Shown here: positions 16,697 through 24,956 of the stretch, piece after piece
How positions within the stretch are numbered: the stretch's first letter is position 1
Layout: every line of letters begins with the position of its first letter
Origin: an uncultured Synechococcus sp.
Lineage (GTDB): Bacteria > Cyanobacteriota > Cyanobacteriia > PCC-6307 > Cyanobiaceae
Reading direction: 5' to 3'
Length of the DNA: 33,489 nucleotides
NCBI GenBank assembly: GCA_913061215.1
Contig: CAJXSQ010000007.1
Span: forward strand, 1-33,489
Notes under the pieces: generated by a model
Databases searched by the model: none
The model's input: only the letters and a program-made list of their open reading frames with translations
Told to the model about the DNA's origin: nothing
Translations under genes and position numbers: made by a program

Positions 16697-18280
16697 TTAT
16701 CCCACGCCCACAGCGCCGGCCACTTCCCCCAGGAAGAGCCTGTAGGCCGGGTTTTCCGTTTCATCCACAAAGCGGTAGCCCAGCCCGTCCAGGAAGTTGC
16801 GCCAGTCGTCCATCTCCTCGGGCGGCACCTGCACGCCCACCACGATCCGGCCCACGTCGGCGCCGTGGTTGCGGTAGTGAAAAATGCTGATGTTCCAGTT
16901 GGGGTGCAGGCTGGTGAGGAAGCGCATCAGCGCTCCCGGCCGCTCCGGAAATTCGAAGCGATACAGCAGCTCGCGGGTGTGGCTGCAGGCCTCGGTGGCG
17001 GCTGCCGGCATGCGGCCCCCCACCATGTGGCGCAGGTGCAGCTTGGAGAGTTCGTCGTTGGAGAGATCCAGGCAGGGGAAGCCGGCAGCCTGCAGGTCGT
17101 GGATCAGGTCCTGCTCATCGCGGCTGCCGCTGGTCTGCACGCCCACAAAGATGTGGGCGCGGCTGGGATCGGCCAGGCGATAGCTGAATTCCGTGAGGCT
17201 GCGGTTGCCCAGCAGCGTGCAGAACTGCCGCAGGCTGCCGGCCCGCTCCGGGATCTCCACCGCCAGCATCGCCTCGCGGTCTTCGCTGATCTCGGTGCGT
17301 TCGGCCACGAAGCGCAGCCGATCGAAGTTCATGTTGGCGCCGCAGGCCACCGCCACCAGCGTGCGGCCCTGCAGCCCGCGCCGCGCCACATCCGCCTTCA
17401 TCCCGGCCACCGCCAGTGCCCCGGCGGGCTCGAGGATCGAGCGGGTGTCCTCAAACACGTCCTTGATGGCGGCGCAGATGGCGTCGGTGTCCACGGTCAC
17501 CATGGCGTCCACATGGCGGCGGGCCAGCTCGAACGTCTGCTCTCCCACCTCCCGCACGGCCACGCCATCGGCAAACAGACCCACCTGGTCGAGCTTCACC
17601 CGCTCCCCCAGGGCCAGGGAGCGGGTCATCGCATCGGCATCCACCGGTTCCACCCCGATCACCTCCACCTGGGGCCAGAGCGCTTTCACGTAGGCGGCGA
17701 TGCCGGCGATCAGGCCGCCACCACCCACGGCCACGTAGATGGCATCGGGTGGTTCGGAGCACTGGCGCAGGATCTCCAGGGCGATGGTGCCCTGGCCGGC
17801 GATCACATCCGGATCATCGAACGGGTGGATGAAGGTGAGGCCCCGCTCCGCGCTCAGGCGCCAGGCCTCGCTGCAGGCGGCGTCGTACGTGTCGCCATGG
17901 AGCACCACCTCGGCGCCGCGGGCCGCCACCGCGCGCACCTTCATCTCAGGTGTGGTGACCGGCATCACGATCACGGCCCGGCAGCCCAGCTTCTGCGCCC
18001 CCAGGGCCACGCCCTGGGCGTGGTTGCCGGCACTGGCGGCGATCACACCGCGCTCCAGCTCCGTGGAGCTGAGGCCAGCCATCTTGTTGTAAGCGCCCCG
18101 CAGCTTGAAGCTGAACACCGGCTGCAGGTCCTCGCGCTTGAGCAGCACCGTGTTGTTCAGCCGGCGCGAGAGGTTCGGCGCCGGATCCAGGGGTGATTCG
18201 ATCGCCACGTCGTACACCCGCGCCCGCAGGATGCGCAGCAGCATCGGCAGGGAGCTGTCCTGGCTCTTGGTGTCGCTCAT
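16697..18280 (-). CDS. ilvA: threonine ammonia-lyase (threonine deaminase) IlvA
   Basis: PLP enzyme converting threonine to 2-oxobutanoate and ammonia, the first step of isoleucine synthesis. The PLP lysine is in FSFKLRGAYNKM (about residue 59), with SAGNHAQGVALGAQ and the phosphate-binding loop VGGGGLIAGIA. Two C-terminal ACT-like regulatory domains (about 340-430 and 435-515) fit the long, isoleucine-inhibited biosynthetic form. ATG 18280 (MSDTKSQDSS) gives 527 aa; ATG 18295 would add five residues, and the track's 567-aa start overlaps dxs and is unlikely. It is divergent from dxs. Confidence 0.95.
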   Translation of the reverse strand: MSDTKSQDSSLPMLLRILRARVYDVAIESPLDPAPNLSRRLNNTVLLKREDLQPVFSFKLRGAYNKMAGLSSTELERGVIAASAGNHAQGVALGAQKLGCRAVIVMPVTTPEMKVRAVAARGAEVVLHGDTYDAACSEAWRLSAERGLTFIHPFDDPDVIAGQGTIALEILRQCSEPPDAIYVAVGGGGLIAGIAAYVKALWPQVEVIGVEPVDADAMTRSLALGERVKLDQVGLFADGVAVREVGEQTFELARRHVDAMVTVDTDAICAAIKDVFEDTRSILEPAGALAVAGMKADVARRGLQGRTLVAVACGANMNFDRLRFVAERTEISEDREAMLAVEIPERAGSLRQFCTLLGNRSLTEFSYRLADPSRAHIFVGVQTSGSRDEQDLIHDLQAAGFPCLDLSNDELSKLHLRHMVGGRMPAAATEACSHTRELLYRFEFPERPGALMRFLTSLHPNWNISIFHYRNHGADVGRIVVGVQVPPEEMDDWRNFLDGLGYRFVDETENPAYRLFLGEVAGAVGVG

Positions 18281-18398
18281 CGGCTCGCATGCCATCGAAC
18301 CAGTGTGACAAGCCCCTGACATCCCCTCGCCTCTGTCCACCGAACCGCCAGTGGTCAGATCGGAGCACGTAGGCTGAGCGCCAATCAAGGCCCAGGGC

Positions 18399-20306
18399 AT
18401 GCATCTCAGCGAGCTGACGCATCCGAATCAGCTGCATGGTCTGAGCGTTCCCGAGCTCGAGGGCATCGCCCGCCAGATCCGTGAGCGCCATCTGGAGGTG
18501 GTGAGCACCAGTGGCGGCCACCTCGGTCCCGGTCTGGGTGTGGTGGAACTCACCCTGGCCCTGTATCAGACCCTCGACCTCGACCACGATCGGGTGGTGT
18601 GGGACGTGGGCCACCAGGCCTATCCCCACAAACTGATCACCGGTCGTTACAACGACTTCCACACCCTGCGCCAGCAGAACGGTGTGGCGGGCTATCTCAA
18701 GCGTTGCGAGAGCCCGTTCGATCATTTCGGTGCCGGCCACGCCAGCACCTCGATCTCAGCGGCCCTGGGCATGGCCCTGGCCCGGGATCAGCGCGGAGAG
18801 GATTTCAAGTGTGTGGCGGTGATCGGCGACGGCTCGCTCACCGGTGGCATGGCCCTGGAAGCGATCAACCACGCCGGCCACCTGCCCCACACCCGCCTGC
18901 TGGTGGTGCTGAACGACAACGACATGTCGATCAGCCCGCCGGTGGGGGCGCTGAGCACCCACCTGAACCGCATGCGGCACAGCAAGCCGCTGCAGTTCCT
19001 GCAGGACAACGCCGAGGAGGCGATCAAACACCTGCCCTTCCTGCACGGTGAGCTGCCCACCGAGCTGAAGAACCTCAAGGAGAGCATGAAGCGCCTGGCG
19101 GTGCCCAAGCTGGGCGCCGTGTTCGAGGAGCTGGGCTTCACCTACATGGGTCCGGTGGATGGGCACGACATCGCCGGCATGATCCAGGTGTTCCAGCAGG
19201 CCCACGCCCACGAAGGGCCGGTGCTGGTGCATGTGGCCACCACCAAGGGCAAGGGCTACGCCTACGCCGAGGAAGACCAGGTGGGCTACCACGCCCAGAG
19301 CGCCTTCGATCTGGCCACCGGCAAGGCCTACCCCTCCAGCAAGCCCAAGCCCCCCAGCTACAGCAAGGTATTCGGCCAGACGCTGGTGAAGATCTGCGAG
19401 CAGGATCCCCGCGTGGTGGGCATCACCGCGGCCATGGCCACCGGCACCGGCCTGGATCTGCTGGAGAAGGCCCGTCCGAAGCAGTATTTCGATGTGGGCA
19501 TCGCCGAGCAGCACGCCGTGACGATGGCGGCCGGCATGGCCTGCGAGGGACTGCGCCCGGTGTGCGCGATCTACAGCACCTTCCTGCAGCGGGCCTACGA
19601 CCAGCTGATTCACGATGTAGGCATTCAGAACCTGCCCGTCACCTTTGTGATGGACCGGGCCGGGATCGTTGGCGCTGATGGCCCCACCCACCAGGGCCAA
19701 TACGACATCAGCTATCTGCGCTGCGTGCCCAACTTCACGGTGATGGCACCGAAAGATGAGGCGGAACTGCAGCGGATGATGATCACCTGCCTGCAGCACG
19801 ACGGCCCCACCGCCCTGCGCATCCCCCGGGGCTCCGGCGAAGGCGCCGCCCTGATGGAGGAGGGCTGGGAGCCCCTGGAGATCGGCCGCGGTGAACTGCT
19901 CGCCGATGGCGACGACCTGCTGATCGTGGCCTACGGCGCCATGGTGTACCCCGCCATGGCCACCGCCGGGCTGCTGCAGGAGCAGGGTGTGCGCGCCGCT
20001 GTGATCAATGCCCGTTTCCTGCGTCCGCTGGATGAGGCGCTGATCCTGCCGATGGCGCAACGCATCGGCCGGGTGGTGACCATGGAGGAGGGCTGCCTGG
20101 CCGGTGGTTTCGGCGCTGCTGTGGTGGAAACCCTCAACGATCACGATGTGCTCGTGCCCGTGCATCGCATCGGCATCCCCGATCAGCTCGTGGATCACGC
20201 CACCCCGGATCAGAGCAAGCAGGCTCTCGGTCTCACGCCGCCGCAGATGGCCGATGCCATCCTCAAGCGCTTCAGTTCCCTGCGCCGCCAGGCTGTGGGT
20301 GTCTGA
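18399..20306 (+). CDS. dxs: 1-deoxy-D-xylulose-5-phosphate synthase
   Basis: 635-aa thiamine-diphosphate enzyme that condenses pyruvate and glyceraldehyde-3-phosphate, the entry step of the MEP isoprenoid pathway feeding carotenoids, phytol and quinones. The TPP motif [20 protein letters not shown]...VLNDNDMSI, the His in [30 protein letters not shown], and the transketolase-like [17 protein letters not shown] and [15 protein letters not shown] are all present at normal length. ATG 18399 is clear. The next gene, a carotenoid/chlorophyll-pathway-like flavoprotein, overlaps its stop by eight bases, suggesting translational coupling within isoprenoid metabolism. Confidence 0.98.
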   Translation: MHLSELTHPNQLHGLSVPELEGIARQIRERHLEVVSTSGGHLGPGLGVVELTLALYQTLDLDHDRVVWDVGHQAYPHKLITGRYNDFHTLRQQNGVAGYLKRCESPFDHFGAGHASTSISAALGMALARDQRGEDFKCVAVIGDGSLTGGMALEAINHAGHLPHTRLLVVLNDNDMSISPPVGALSTHLNRMRHSKPLQFLQDNAEEAIKHLPFLHGELPTELKNLKESMKRLAVPKLGAVFEELGFTYMGPVDGHDIAGMIQVFQQAHAHEGPVLVHVATTKGKGYAYAEEDQVGYHAQSAFDLATGKAYPSSKPKPPSYSKVFGQTLVKICEQDPRVVGITAAMATGTGLDLLEKARPKQYFDVGIAEQHAVTMAAGMACEGLRPVCAIYSTFLQRAYDQLIHDVGIQNLPVTFVMDRAGIVGADGPTHQGQYDISYLRCVPNFTVMAPKDEAELQRMMITCLQHDGPTALRIPRGSGEGAALMEEGWEPLEIGRGELLADGDDLLIVAYGAMVYPAMATAGLLQEQGVRAAVINARFLRPLDEALILPMAQRIGRVVTMEEGCLAGGFGAAVVETLNDHDVLVPVHRIGIPDQLVDHATPDQSKQALGLTPPQMADAILKRFSSLRRQAVGV

Positions 20307-21495
20307 CACCAGCCGCTGTGATGTTCTGATCGCCGGCGCCGGACCGGCCGGGCTGTTGCTGGGCCGGTTGCTGGCCCAGGCCGGGGTGGCGGTGCAGGTG
20401 GTGGATCCGCTGCAGGATCTGCGCTGCGGCGCCTTCAGCAGTGCAGCCTTGCCGCTGGCTGCCGTGCACCACTTTCAGCTGCCTGAGCAGGTGCAGGCCG
20501 CCCACTGGAGCCAGTGGCAGCTGTTCGGGCCGGCGGCTGAGCGGCGGGCCTGGGCTGCGCCGGAGCCCCTGGGTGCCGTGCTCGATTTCGGTGCCTTGCG
20601 CCAGTGGTTGGCGCAGCGGGCCCGGGCCGCGGGTGCGGCGGTGCAGCTCGGCTGGAGTGTGCGCAGCTGGGAGCCTGCAGGCAGCGGAGCACGCGCCCGG
20701 CTGCGTGGGCCCGCCGGGCTGGAGCGGCAGGTGCAGTGCCGCTGGTTGGTGGATGCCACGGGGCAGCGGCGCGCCCTGATCGGCGATCCTCCCTTGAGCC
20801 ACGGCGCGTTGGTGAGCGGCAGCGGGGTGGAATGGCTGCTGCAGGTGCCGCCGGAGGCCTGGCAGCCCTGGGCGGATCGGCTCAGCTTCATGCTCGGCAG
20901 CCACTGGGTGCCCCAGGGCTACGGCTGGGTGTTTCCCATGGCCAGCGGCCAGCTGAAGCTGGGGGTGTGCCGCCTGCAGGATCCGCGGCGCACGCAGCCG
21001 CCGCTGCACCAGCTGCTGCGGCAACTGCAGGCACGGCTCGGCCTGGAGGAGGCGCGGGTGCTGGACCGCCATGGCGGTTTGATCCGCAGCACGATCCGGC
21101 GGCGGGAGCCGCATCAACGGGGGCCGCTGCTTGCCCTAGGCGATGCCGTGAGCACGGGCAATCTGCTCGGCGGTGAGGGCATCCGCCACGCGATGGCCAG
21201 CAGCGAAGTGCTGGCACCGCTGTTGCTGGAGGCGCTTGGCGGCCGCTCGGAAGCGCTGGCGGCCTATCCGCGGCGCCTGCGCCGCCGGCTCGGCTGGCGC
21301 TGGTCGCTCAGCGGCCGCTTGGCCCGCCGCACCTGGCTGGGCCTGCAGAGCGCCCATGCCGATCAGCGGCTGGGGCGCCTGCTTCAGGGGCTGGAAGCCG
21401 GCAGCAGCGCTGCCGACCTCTCAGCCTTGCTGTTCGACTACCGCTTTGAGCGCTACGGCCTGCGGGCGCTGCCCTACCTGTTGGGCTGGCGCTGA
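20299..21495 (+). CDS. FAD-dependent oxidoreductase, lycopene cyclase/geranylgeranyl reductase-like
   Basis: 398 aa from the GTG at 20299. The N-terminal Rossmann motif [29 protein letters not shown] binds [17 protein letters not shown] and [35 protein letters not shown] are the second and third flavin-site motifs of the geranylgeranyl reductase/lycopene cyclase superfamily. Between them the substrate domain is divergent, so I do not name a reaction. The coupling to dxs supports an isoprenoid substrate. The opposite and shifted ORFs here are shadows. It converges on psaK with only five bases between stops and no terminator. Confidence 0.87.
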   Translation: MSDTSRCDVLIAGAGPAGLLLGRLLAQAGVAVQVVDPLQDLRCGAFSSAALPLAAVHHFQLPEQVQAAHWSQWQLFGPAAERRAWAAPEPLGAVLDFGALRQWLAQRARAAGAAVQLGWSVRSWEPAGSGARARLRGPAGLERQVQCRWLVDATGQRRALIGDPPLSHGALVSGSGVEWLLQVPPEAWQPWADRLSFMLGSHWVPQGYGWVFPMASGQLKLGVCRLQDPRRTQPPLHQLLRQLQARLGLEEARVLDRHGGLIRSTIRRREPHQRGPLLALGDAVSTGNLLGGEGIRHAMASSEVLAPLLLEALGGRSEALAAYPRRLRRRLGWRWSLSGRLARRTWLGLQSAHADQRLGRLLQGLEAGSSAADLSALLFDYRFERYGLRALPYLLGWR

Positions 21496-21500
21496 GCGGT

Positions 21501-21758
21501 TCAGATCACGCCGCGGGCAGCCAGGCCCAGGATGGCGCCCATGCCGAGCACATGACCGAAGGAGGTGGTGGCCAGCAGGGAGGCGTGGCTCATGCCGCCG
21601 AACATGGCGGGATTGGGCAGCTGAGCACCTTCGTTGGGGTACTTGATGGTGGCCTTGCCGATGCCGATGGCGATCACGTTGGCAACGATCATCACCAGGC
21701 CCACCTTGGGCGACCAGGACACGGAAGCGGGGGCGATGGCCAGCAGGGGAGCGAGCAT
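21501..21758 (-). CDS. psaK: photosystem I reaction centre subunit PsaK
   Basis: 85-aa thylakoid membrane subunit with two spans at the periphery of photosystem I, involved in energy transfer and state transitions. SVSWSPKVGLVMIVANVIAIGIGKATIKYPNEGAQLPNPAMFGGMSHASLLATTSFGHVLGMGAILGLAARGVI is the PsaK pattern, with the two spans at about 18-37 and 60-80 and the loop between them on the cytoplasmic side. ATG at 21758. It follows the DUF3593 gene on the same strand after 68 bases, room for a separate promoter. Confidence 0.96.
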   Translation of the reverse strand: MLAPLLAIAPASVSWSPKVGLVMIVANVIAIGIGKATIKYPNEGAQLPNPAMFGGMSHASLLATTSFGHVLGMGAILGLAARGVI

Positions 21759-21826
21759 CGAATTCTCGGGCGACGCCTCATCTTCCAGGCGGCCCCAGCG
21801 ATCCGCACGCGCCGCTTAAGACTTGT

Positions 21827-22156
21827 TCACTGCTCCTGCTCGTTCGCCCGGCGGCTGAACCCCAGCAGCACCAGCACATTGCTGAGGGTGAGAAAGGCCT
21901 CAGCGCCGCCGTGCAGGGCATCCACATCCGCCAGCTGCCGGCCGGTGGTGGCCTCCGCCAGCAGGGCCGCCGCGATGGTGACCAGCACGAACAGCAGCGT
22001 GAGCGCAAAGCCCCACAGGGCCAGCTTCGGCATGCGCCCGGAGCGCCAGCTCCACCAGAGAAAGGCCAGATAGGGAAACAGCGACAGGCCGAAGAACGGC
22101 GCCGGATCGATCCGGCTGAGGCTTTCGAGCAGCGTGGAGGCGTTGATCGCGATCAT
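21827..22156 (-). CDS. DUF3593 family membrane protein
   Basis: 109-aa protein with three hydrophobic spans (about 20-36, 45-66, 84-99). The start MIAINASTLLESLSRIDPAPFFGLSLFPYLAFLWWSWRSG is the DUF3593 pattern, found in cyanobacteria and plastid-bearing eukaryotes. Function is unknown. Its ATG overlaps the stop of the upstream DUF2499 gene by four bases (ATGA), so the two are translationally coupled; the same pairing recurs in cyanobacteria, pointing to a joint membrane complex, which is inference. Confidence 0.87.
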   Translation of the reverse strand: MIAINASTLLESLSRIDPAPFFGLSLFPYLAFLWWSWRSGRMPKLALWGFALTLLFVLVTIAAALLAEATTGRQLADVDALHGGAEAFLTLSNVLVLLGFSRRANEQEQ

Positions 22157-22446
22157 CGCGCTCGCCGCGCCAGGTTCCAGGCTGCCCCTGCCATGGCGGT
22201 GTTGCCTGCGGCGGTGCAGGCCGCCTGCAGCACCACCAGGCCCTTCAGTTCGATGGGGTTATCGAACAGGTGCCAGGTGCAGGCCGCCATGGCACTCACC
22301 AACGCCGGAAGCATCGCCAAGGCCAGCCAGTTCCACTCCGGTTCACCGCGCCGCTGGCCCCAGGCCTGGATCGCCAGCATCGCCAGCCCCCACTCCAGCA
22401 CGGAGGCAACGTGGATCCACCAGGTGGGCAGCGAAAGGGCGTGCAT
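22153..22446 (-). CDS. DUF2499 family membrane protein
   Basis: 97-aa protein with about three hydrophobic spans. MHALSLPTWWIHVASVLEWGLAMLAIQAWGQRR, then ALVSAMAACTWHLFDN and LVVLQAACTAAGNTAMAGAAW match DUF2499, a family shared by cyanobacteria and chloroplasts. The conserved HalSLPTW and CTWHLFDN segments put His and Trp residues near the membrane face. Function unknown. It is the first gene of the DUF2499-DUF3593 coupled pair and lies 18 bases after the DOMON-like gene's stop, so all may share one message. Confidence 0.87.
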   Translation of the reverse strand: MHALSLPTWWIHVASVLEWGLAMLAIQAWGQRRGEPEWNWLALAMLPALVSAMAACTWHLFDNPIELKGLVVLQAACTAAGNTAMAGAAWNLARRAR

Positions 22447-22464
22447 GCCCCCGGTTCTACACGT

Positions 22465-23013
22465 TCAGCCGGCTGCCTGGAGGCGCAGGAAGCTGTCGCG
22501 CCGGTGGAAGTCGGGCTCGCTGCCGCTGTGGCGCAGGGCCCAGTAGCTGCAGCCCAGCCCCTCGCAGGCCAGCACGCTGGTGATCGACAGATCCAGATCG
22601 GTGGGATCGGGCAGCAGTGCGTGCAGATCCAGGCGCAGCCGCATCTCCAGGTCGCCACACCGGCGCTGCAGGCTGTAGGGCAATCCCACGATCAAGCCTT
22701 CAGGCTCCAGTCCGCTGCGGTAGCCGCTGAGCCTGTAGGCATTCCAGTGGCCATTGGGGGCGAGATTCAGCTCCCAGTAGGCCTCGGCACCGGGCGCGCT
22801 GAAAAAGGCTTCGAAGCAAGTGGACTGCCAGAGCCCATCGCGGCGTTCGATCAGCCCCGTGGCGGGCGGACACCACACCAGGCCCTGGGGATCGCGCAGG
22901 CGCAGCTGCAGATCGAGCTGTGGTTGCCGCCACAGCGCGCGGGCCTGCAGCTGGATCCTCTCCAGGCCCTGCTCCGGGCGGAACGGTTGCAGCGTTAACC
23001 AGGCAGGCTCCAT
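22465..23013 (-). CDS. DOMON-like domain protein
   Basis: 182-aa protein from the ATG at 23013; the track's longer GTG-type start adds nine residues inside the kinase gene. LWQSTCFEAFFSAPGAEAYWELNLAPNGHWNAYRLSGYRSGL is the DOMON-like pattern known from cyanobacterial hypothetical proteins, a beta-sandwich related to carbohydrate- or heme-binding modules. No signal peptide is visible, so it should be cytoplasmic. Its ATG shares one base with the stop codon of the upstream kinase gene (TGATG), a tight translational coupling. That suggests a joint task, perhaps around a sugar or sugar phosphate, but the ligand is not readable. Confidence 0.85.
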   Translation of the reverse strand: MEPAWLTLQPFRPEQGLERIQLQARALWRQPQLDLQLRLRDPQGLVWCPPATGLIERRDGLWQSTCFEAFFSAPGAEAYWELNLAPNGHWNAYRLSGYRSGLEPEGLIVGLPYSLQRRCGDLEMRLRLDLHALLPDPTDLDLSITSVLACEGLGCSYWALRHSGSEPDFHRRDSFLRLQAAG

Positions 23014-24134
23014 CAGCTCCGCACGCCCGCTGTGGTGCAAGCGAGATCCCCCACCAGCTGGCGCAACGCACCCATCTGCTGCTCGATGCTGGCGGTGAGC
23101 TGGAACTGCACCATGGCCCGGTGCAGGTTCTGCTCCGGCCGGCTGATGCGGAAGTAGGTGTCGCCGTTGAGGTGGTCGCTGAAAAAGCGCAGCCCCAGCT
23201 CGAAGCTGATCAGGCGTACGGCATCCGGGATCAGGCGCACCTCCGCCGGGCTGAGGCTGCTGCCGGCCACGCTGAAATAGCCCGTGAGGATCTCGGCCGC
23301 CAGGTTGAGATCGAAGTGCACGGCATCGCGTTCGAGGGTTTCCTCGCCCAGTGGGTTGCAGCCGGAACGCAGGCAGTCGCCGATGTCGTAATGCACCAGG
23401 CCGGGCTTCACGGTGTCGAGATCGATCAGGGCCACGGCCTGGCCACTGCGGCGATCGAGCATCAGGTTGTTGATCTTGGGATCGCCGTGGATCGGCCGCT
23501 CCACCAGTTCACCGCGCTGCCTGGCGCGCTCCAGCACATCGCAGATCGGTTCCCGGTCGCGGATGAAGCGCATGCAGCGCTCCGTGTCCGCCGAAGGTTG
23601 CAGGCGCGTCTGCACCAGGGCGCGGCGGTAGGCCTGCAGGTAGCCGGGGGTGATGTGGAAACCCTCCAGGGTGTCCGCCAGCGCGGCCGCAGGCAGATCG
23701 CTCACCAGTTGATGGAACAGCCCCAGGCCGATGCCCAGCTCCCTGGCCTGGCTGGGGCTCTCGATCACATCAACGCTTCTGGCCTCCTCCACGTAGGTGA
23801 GCATGCGCCAGGTTTCACCCTTCGGGCACCGGTAACCGGTGAGGCCTTCAGCCTGGGTGCGCAGTAAGCGCGGCAGCTCCCAGCGCCGCTGCGGCAGGGT
23901 TGCCCGCTTGCGCTCCACGTGGGCCGTGAGCACCTCGAGGTTGTGCAGCACCAGATCGGGGCGCTGAAACACCGCCCGGTTGAGCCGCTGCAGAACGCTG
24001 GTGCCGCTGGCACTGCGCACGCGATAGGTGGCGTTCACGTTCCCGTGGCCGAGGGGCTCGATGGAGTGGATGCTGCCCGCGCCGTGAAACGCTTCCGCGA
24101 TGGCCGTCAGTTCGGCAGTGCCCAAGTCATGCAA
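23013..24134 (-). CDS. APH-family kinase, N-acetylhexosamine kinase-like
   Basis: 373-aa small-molecule kinase of the aminoglycoside phosphotransferase fold. The nucleotide lobe starts PLGHGNVNATYRVRSASGTSVLQRLN, the catalytic loop is IHGDPKINNLMLD and the metal-binding site IDLDTVKPGLVHYDIGD. The order and spacing resemble NahK-type N-acetylhexosamine 1-kinases and relatives rather than antibiotic kinases; the substrate is not proven. The only start before an in-frame stop that gives the glycine-rich lobe is TTG at 24134. It is coupled to the DOMON-like gene through TGATG. Confidence 0.87.
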   Translation of the reverse strand: MHDLGTAELTAIAEAFHGAGSIHSIEPLGHGNVNATYRVRSASGTSVLQRLNRAVFQRPDLVLHNLEVLTAHVERKRATLPQRRWELPRLLRTQAEGLTGYRCPKGETWRMLTYVEEARSVDVIESPSQARELGIGLGLFHQLVSDLPAAALADTLEGFHITPGYLQAYRRALVQTRLQPSADTERCMRFIRDREPICDVLERARQRGELVERPIHGDPKINNLMLDRRSGQAVALIDLDTVKPGLVHYDIGDCLRSGCNPLGEETLERDAVHFDLNLAAEILTGYFSVAGSSLSPAEVRLIPDAVRLISFELGLRFFSDHLNGDTYFRISRPEQNLHRAMVQFQLTASIEQQMGALRQLVGDLACTTAGVRS

Positions 24135-24145
24135 GATTCAAACCG

Positions 24146-24183
24146 CTGATTGCAAGCACGTTGACACTTGTTGCGTCAATCAG
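24146..24183. repeat. inverted repeat upstream of the APH-like kinase gene
   Basis: CTGATTG (24146-24152) and CAATCAG (24177-24183) are perfect inverted repeats 24 bases apart. Inside them TTGAC (24161-24165) and GTCAA (24175-24179) form a second inverted pair. This AT-richer spot lies just before the kinase start (24134, minus strand) and suits an operator or promoter region. Confidence 0.4.
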
Positions 24184-24214
24184 TGGTGCAGAGGGGTCAG
24201 AACCTGGGCTGGAA

Positions 24215-24472
24215 TCAGTTGGAAACCGTGCTGCGCTGGAGGCTCTCACCCTGGTCGCGTTCGATCTCCCGCCGCAGTTGATGGCGGATGTGATCCGGTG
24301 ATTTGTATTGCCTCGGCAGACAGTTGTGCAGCGTGGTAAGCCGGCTCCAGCACAGCGTTTTCTCAATGCTTGCCGCTGGCCGGCCCTCCAGCAGAAGCTG
24401 TTTCAGTGCCTTGCGGTAAAGAAAGTATTTGGCCTCCAGTTCAGCGATCGTGAGTCCCTGGCTGTCGCTCAT
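24215..24472 (-). CDS. small hypothetical protein, 85 aa
   Basis: MSDSQGLTIAELEAKYFLYRKALKQLLLEGRPAASIEKTLCWSRLTTLHNCLPRQYKSPDHIRHQLRREIERDQ. No family is recognised. It is soluble, mostly helical and charged, with a LxxAELEAKYFLYRKALKQLL helix followed by a Cys-containing segment; small conserved proteins of this style occur in picocyanobacteria. ATG at 24472 is the natural start. It is separated by 80 bases from the kinase downstream and by 148 bases from the next small gene upstream, both gaps being AT-richer than average. Confidence 0.68.
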   Translation of the reverse strand: MSDSQGLTIAELEAKYFLYRKALKQLLLEGRPAASIEKTLCWSRLTTLHNCLPRQYKSPDHIRHQLRREIERDQGESLQRSTVSN

Positions 24473-24620
24473 GAGCTGCCTACCTGGCGGTGCGGTTGTT
24501 ACACCGTACGTGAGCTGCGGGGCCTGCGTCGTCTGCGACGGGAGCGCTGTAGCACTGAATACGGCGCTGTTCGCAGCAAAGATTCACAACCACGGCTTGG
24601 ACCTGCGCTGGCGGTCCGCT
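24473..24620. other. 148-base gap with small hairpins
   Basis: No coding reading is supported. Two short stems are visible: CGGTG (24488-24492) with CACCG (24502-24506), and CGTCG-TCTG-CGACG (24527-24540). They precede the 24472 gene on the minus strand and follow the 24621 gene, so either regulation or termination is possible; no T tract follows. Confidence 0.3.
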
Positions 24621-24869
24621 TCAGACGCCGTTGATCCACTGCCTCCCCAGCGGCACGAGCGAACGGCTCACCTCCGCCCATGGAAACGGCTGCTCCGGCC
24701 GTGTGCTGTCGGCCACCAGCTCAGTGCCCAGCCCATCGTGCACATCCTCGAGAGCCTGCTGAAACGGGATGGAGCACAGCGTGGCGTACACGCGGGCGAT
24801 GGCATTGATCTCACCGGGGCTGCTGCTGCCCTGGAGGTAGCGATCGCGCAACTGTTCAGCGCTGTGCAT
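24621..24869 (-). CDS. small hypothetical protein, 82 aa
   Basis: MHSAEQLRDRYLQGSSSPGEINAIARVYATLCSIPFQQALEDVHDGLGTELVADSTRPEQPFPWAEVSRSLVPLGRQWINGV. I do not recognise the family. It is soluble and helical in its first half, with no signal or metal motif. Start is the ATG at 24869. It lies 87 bases after the last gene of the ABC operon on the same strand, preceded by a tandem CTGTTCAC repeat. Being a clean frame with ordinary composition it is probably real, but this rests on ORF quality alone. Confidence 0.6.
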   Translation of the reverse strand: MHSAEQLRDRYLQGSSSPGEINAIARVYATLCSIPFQQALEDVHDGLGTELVADSTRPEQPFPWAEVSRSLVPLGRQWINGV

Positions 24870-24925
24870 GGTGGGGCTGGGAGCACTGGCTGCAGGCTCG
24901 GTGGGCGGTCCAGAGGCGGCAAGAG

Positions 24926-24943
24926 CTGTTCACCCCTGTTCAC
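24926..24943. repeat. tandem 8-base direct repeat CTGTTCAC
   Basis: CTGTTCAC occurs at 24926-24933 and 24936-24943, a 10-base period (one helical turn), with a related TGTTCAG at 24954-24960. It sits between the ABC permease stop and the 82-aa gene start. On the minus strand it reads GTGAACAG twice, a plausible protein-binding tandem. Confidence 0.45.
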
Positions 24944-24956
24944 ACGGGCGCGTTGT

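Noticed and set aside
16205-18196. 663-aa + strand ORF opposite ilvA and scpB
   Set aside because: Antisense shadow with His/Gln/Ala-rich composition; the minus-strand genes have clear motifs.
18756-20309. 517-aa - strand ORF opposite dxs
   Set aside because: Antisense shadow; dxs is certain.
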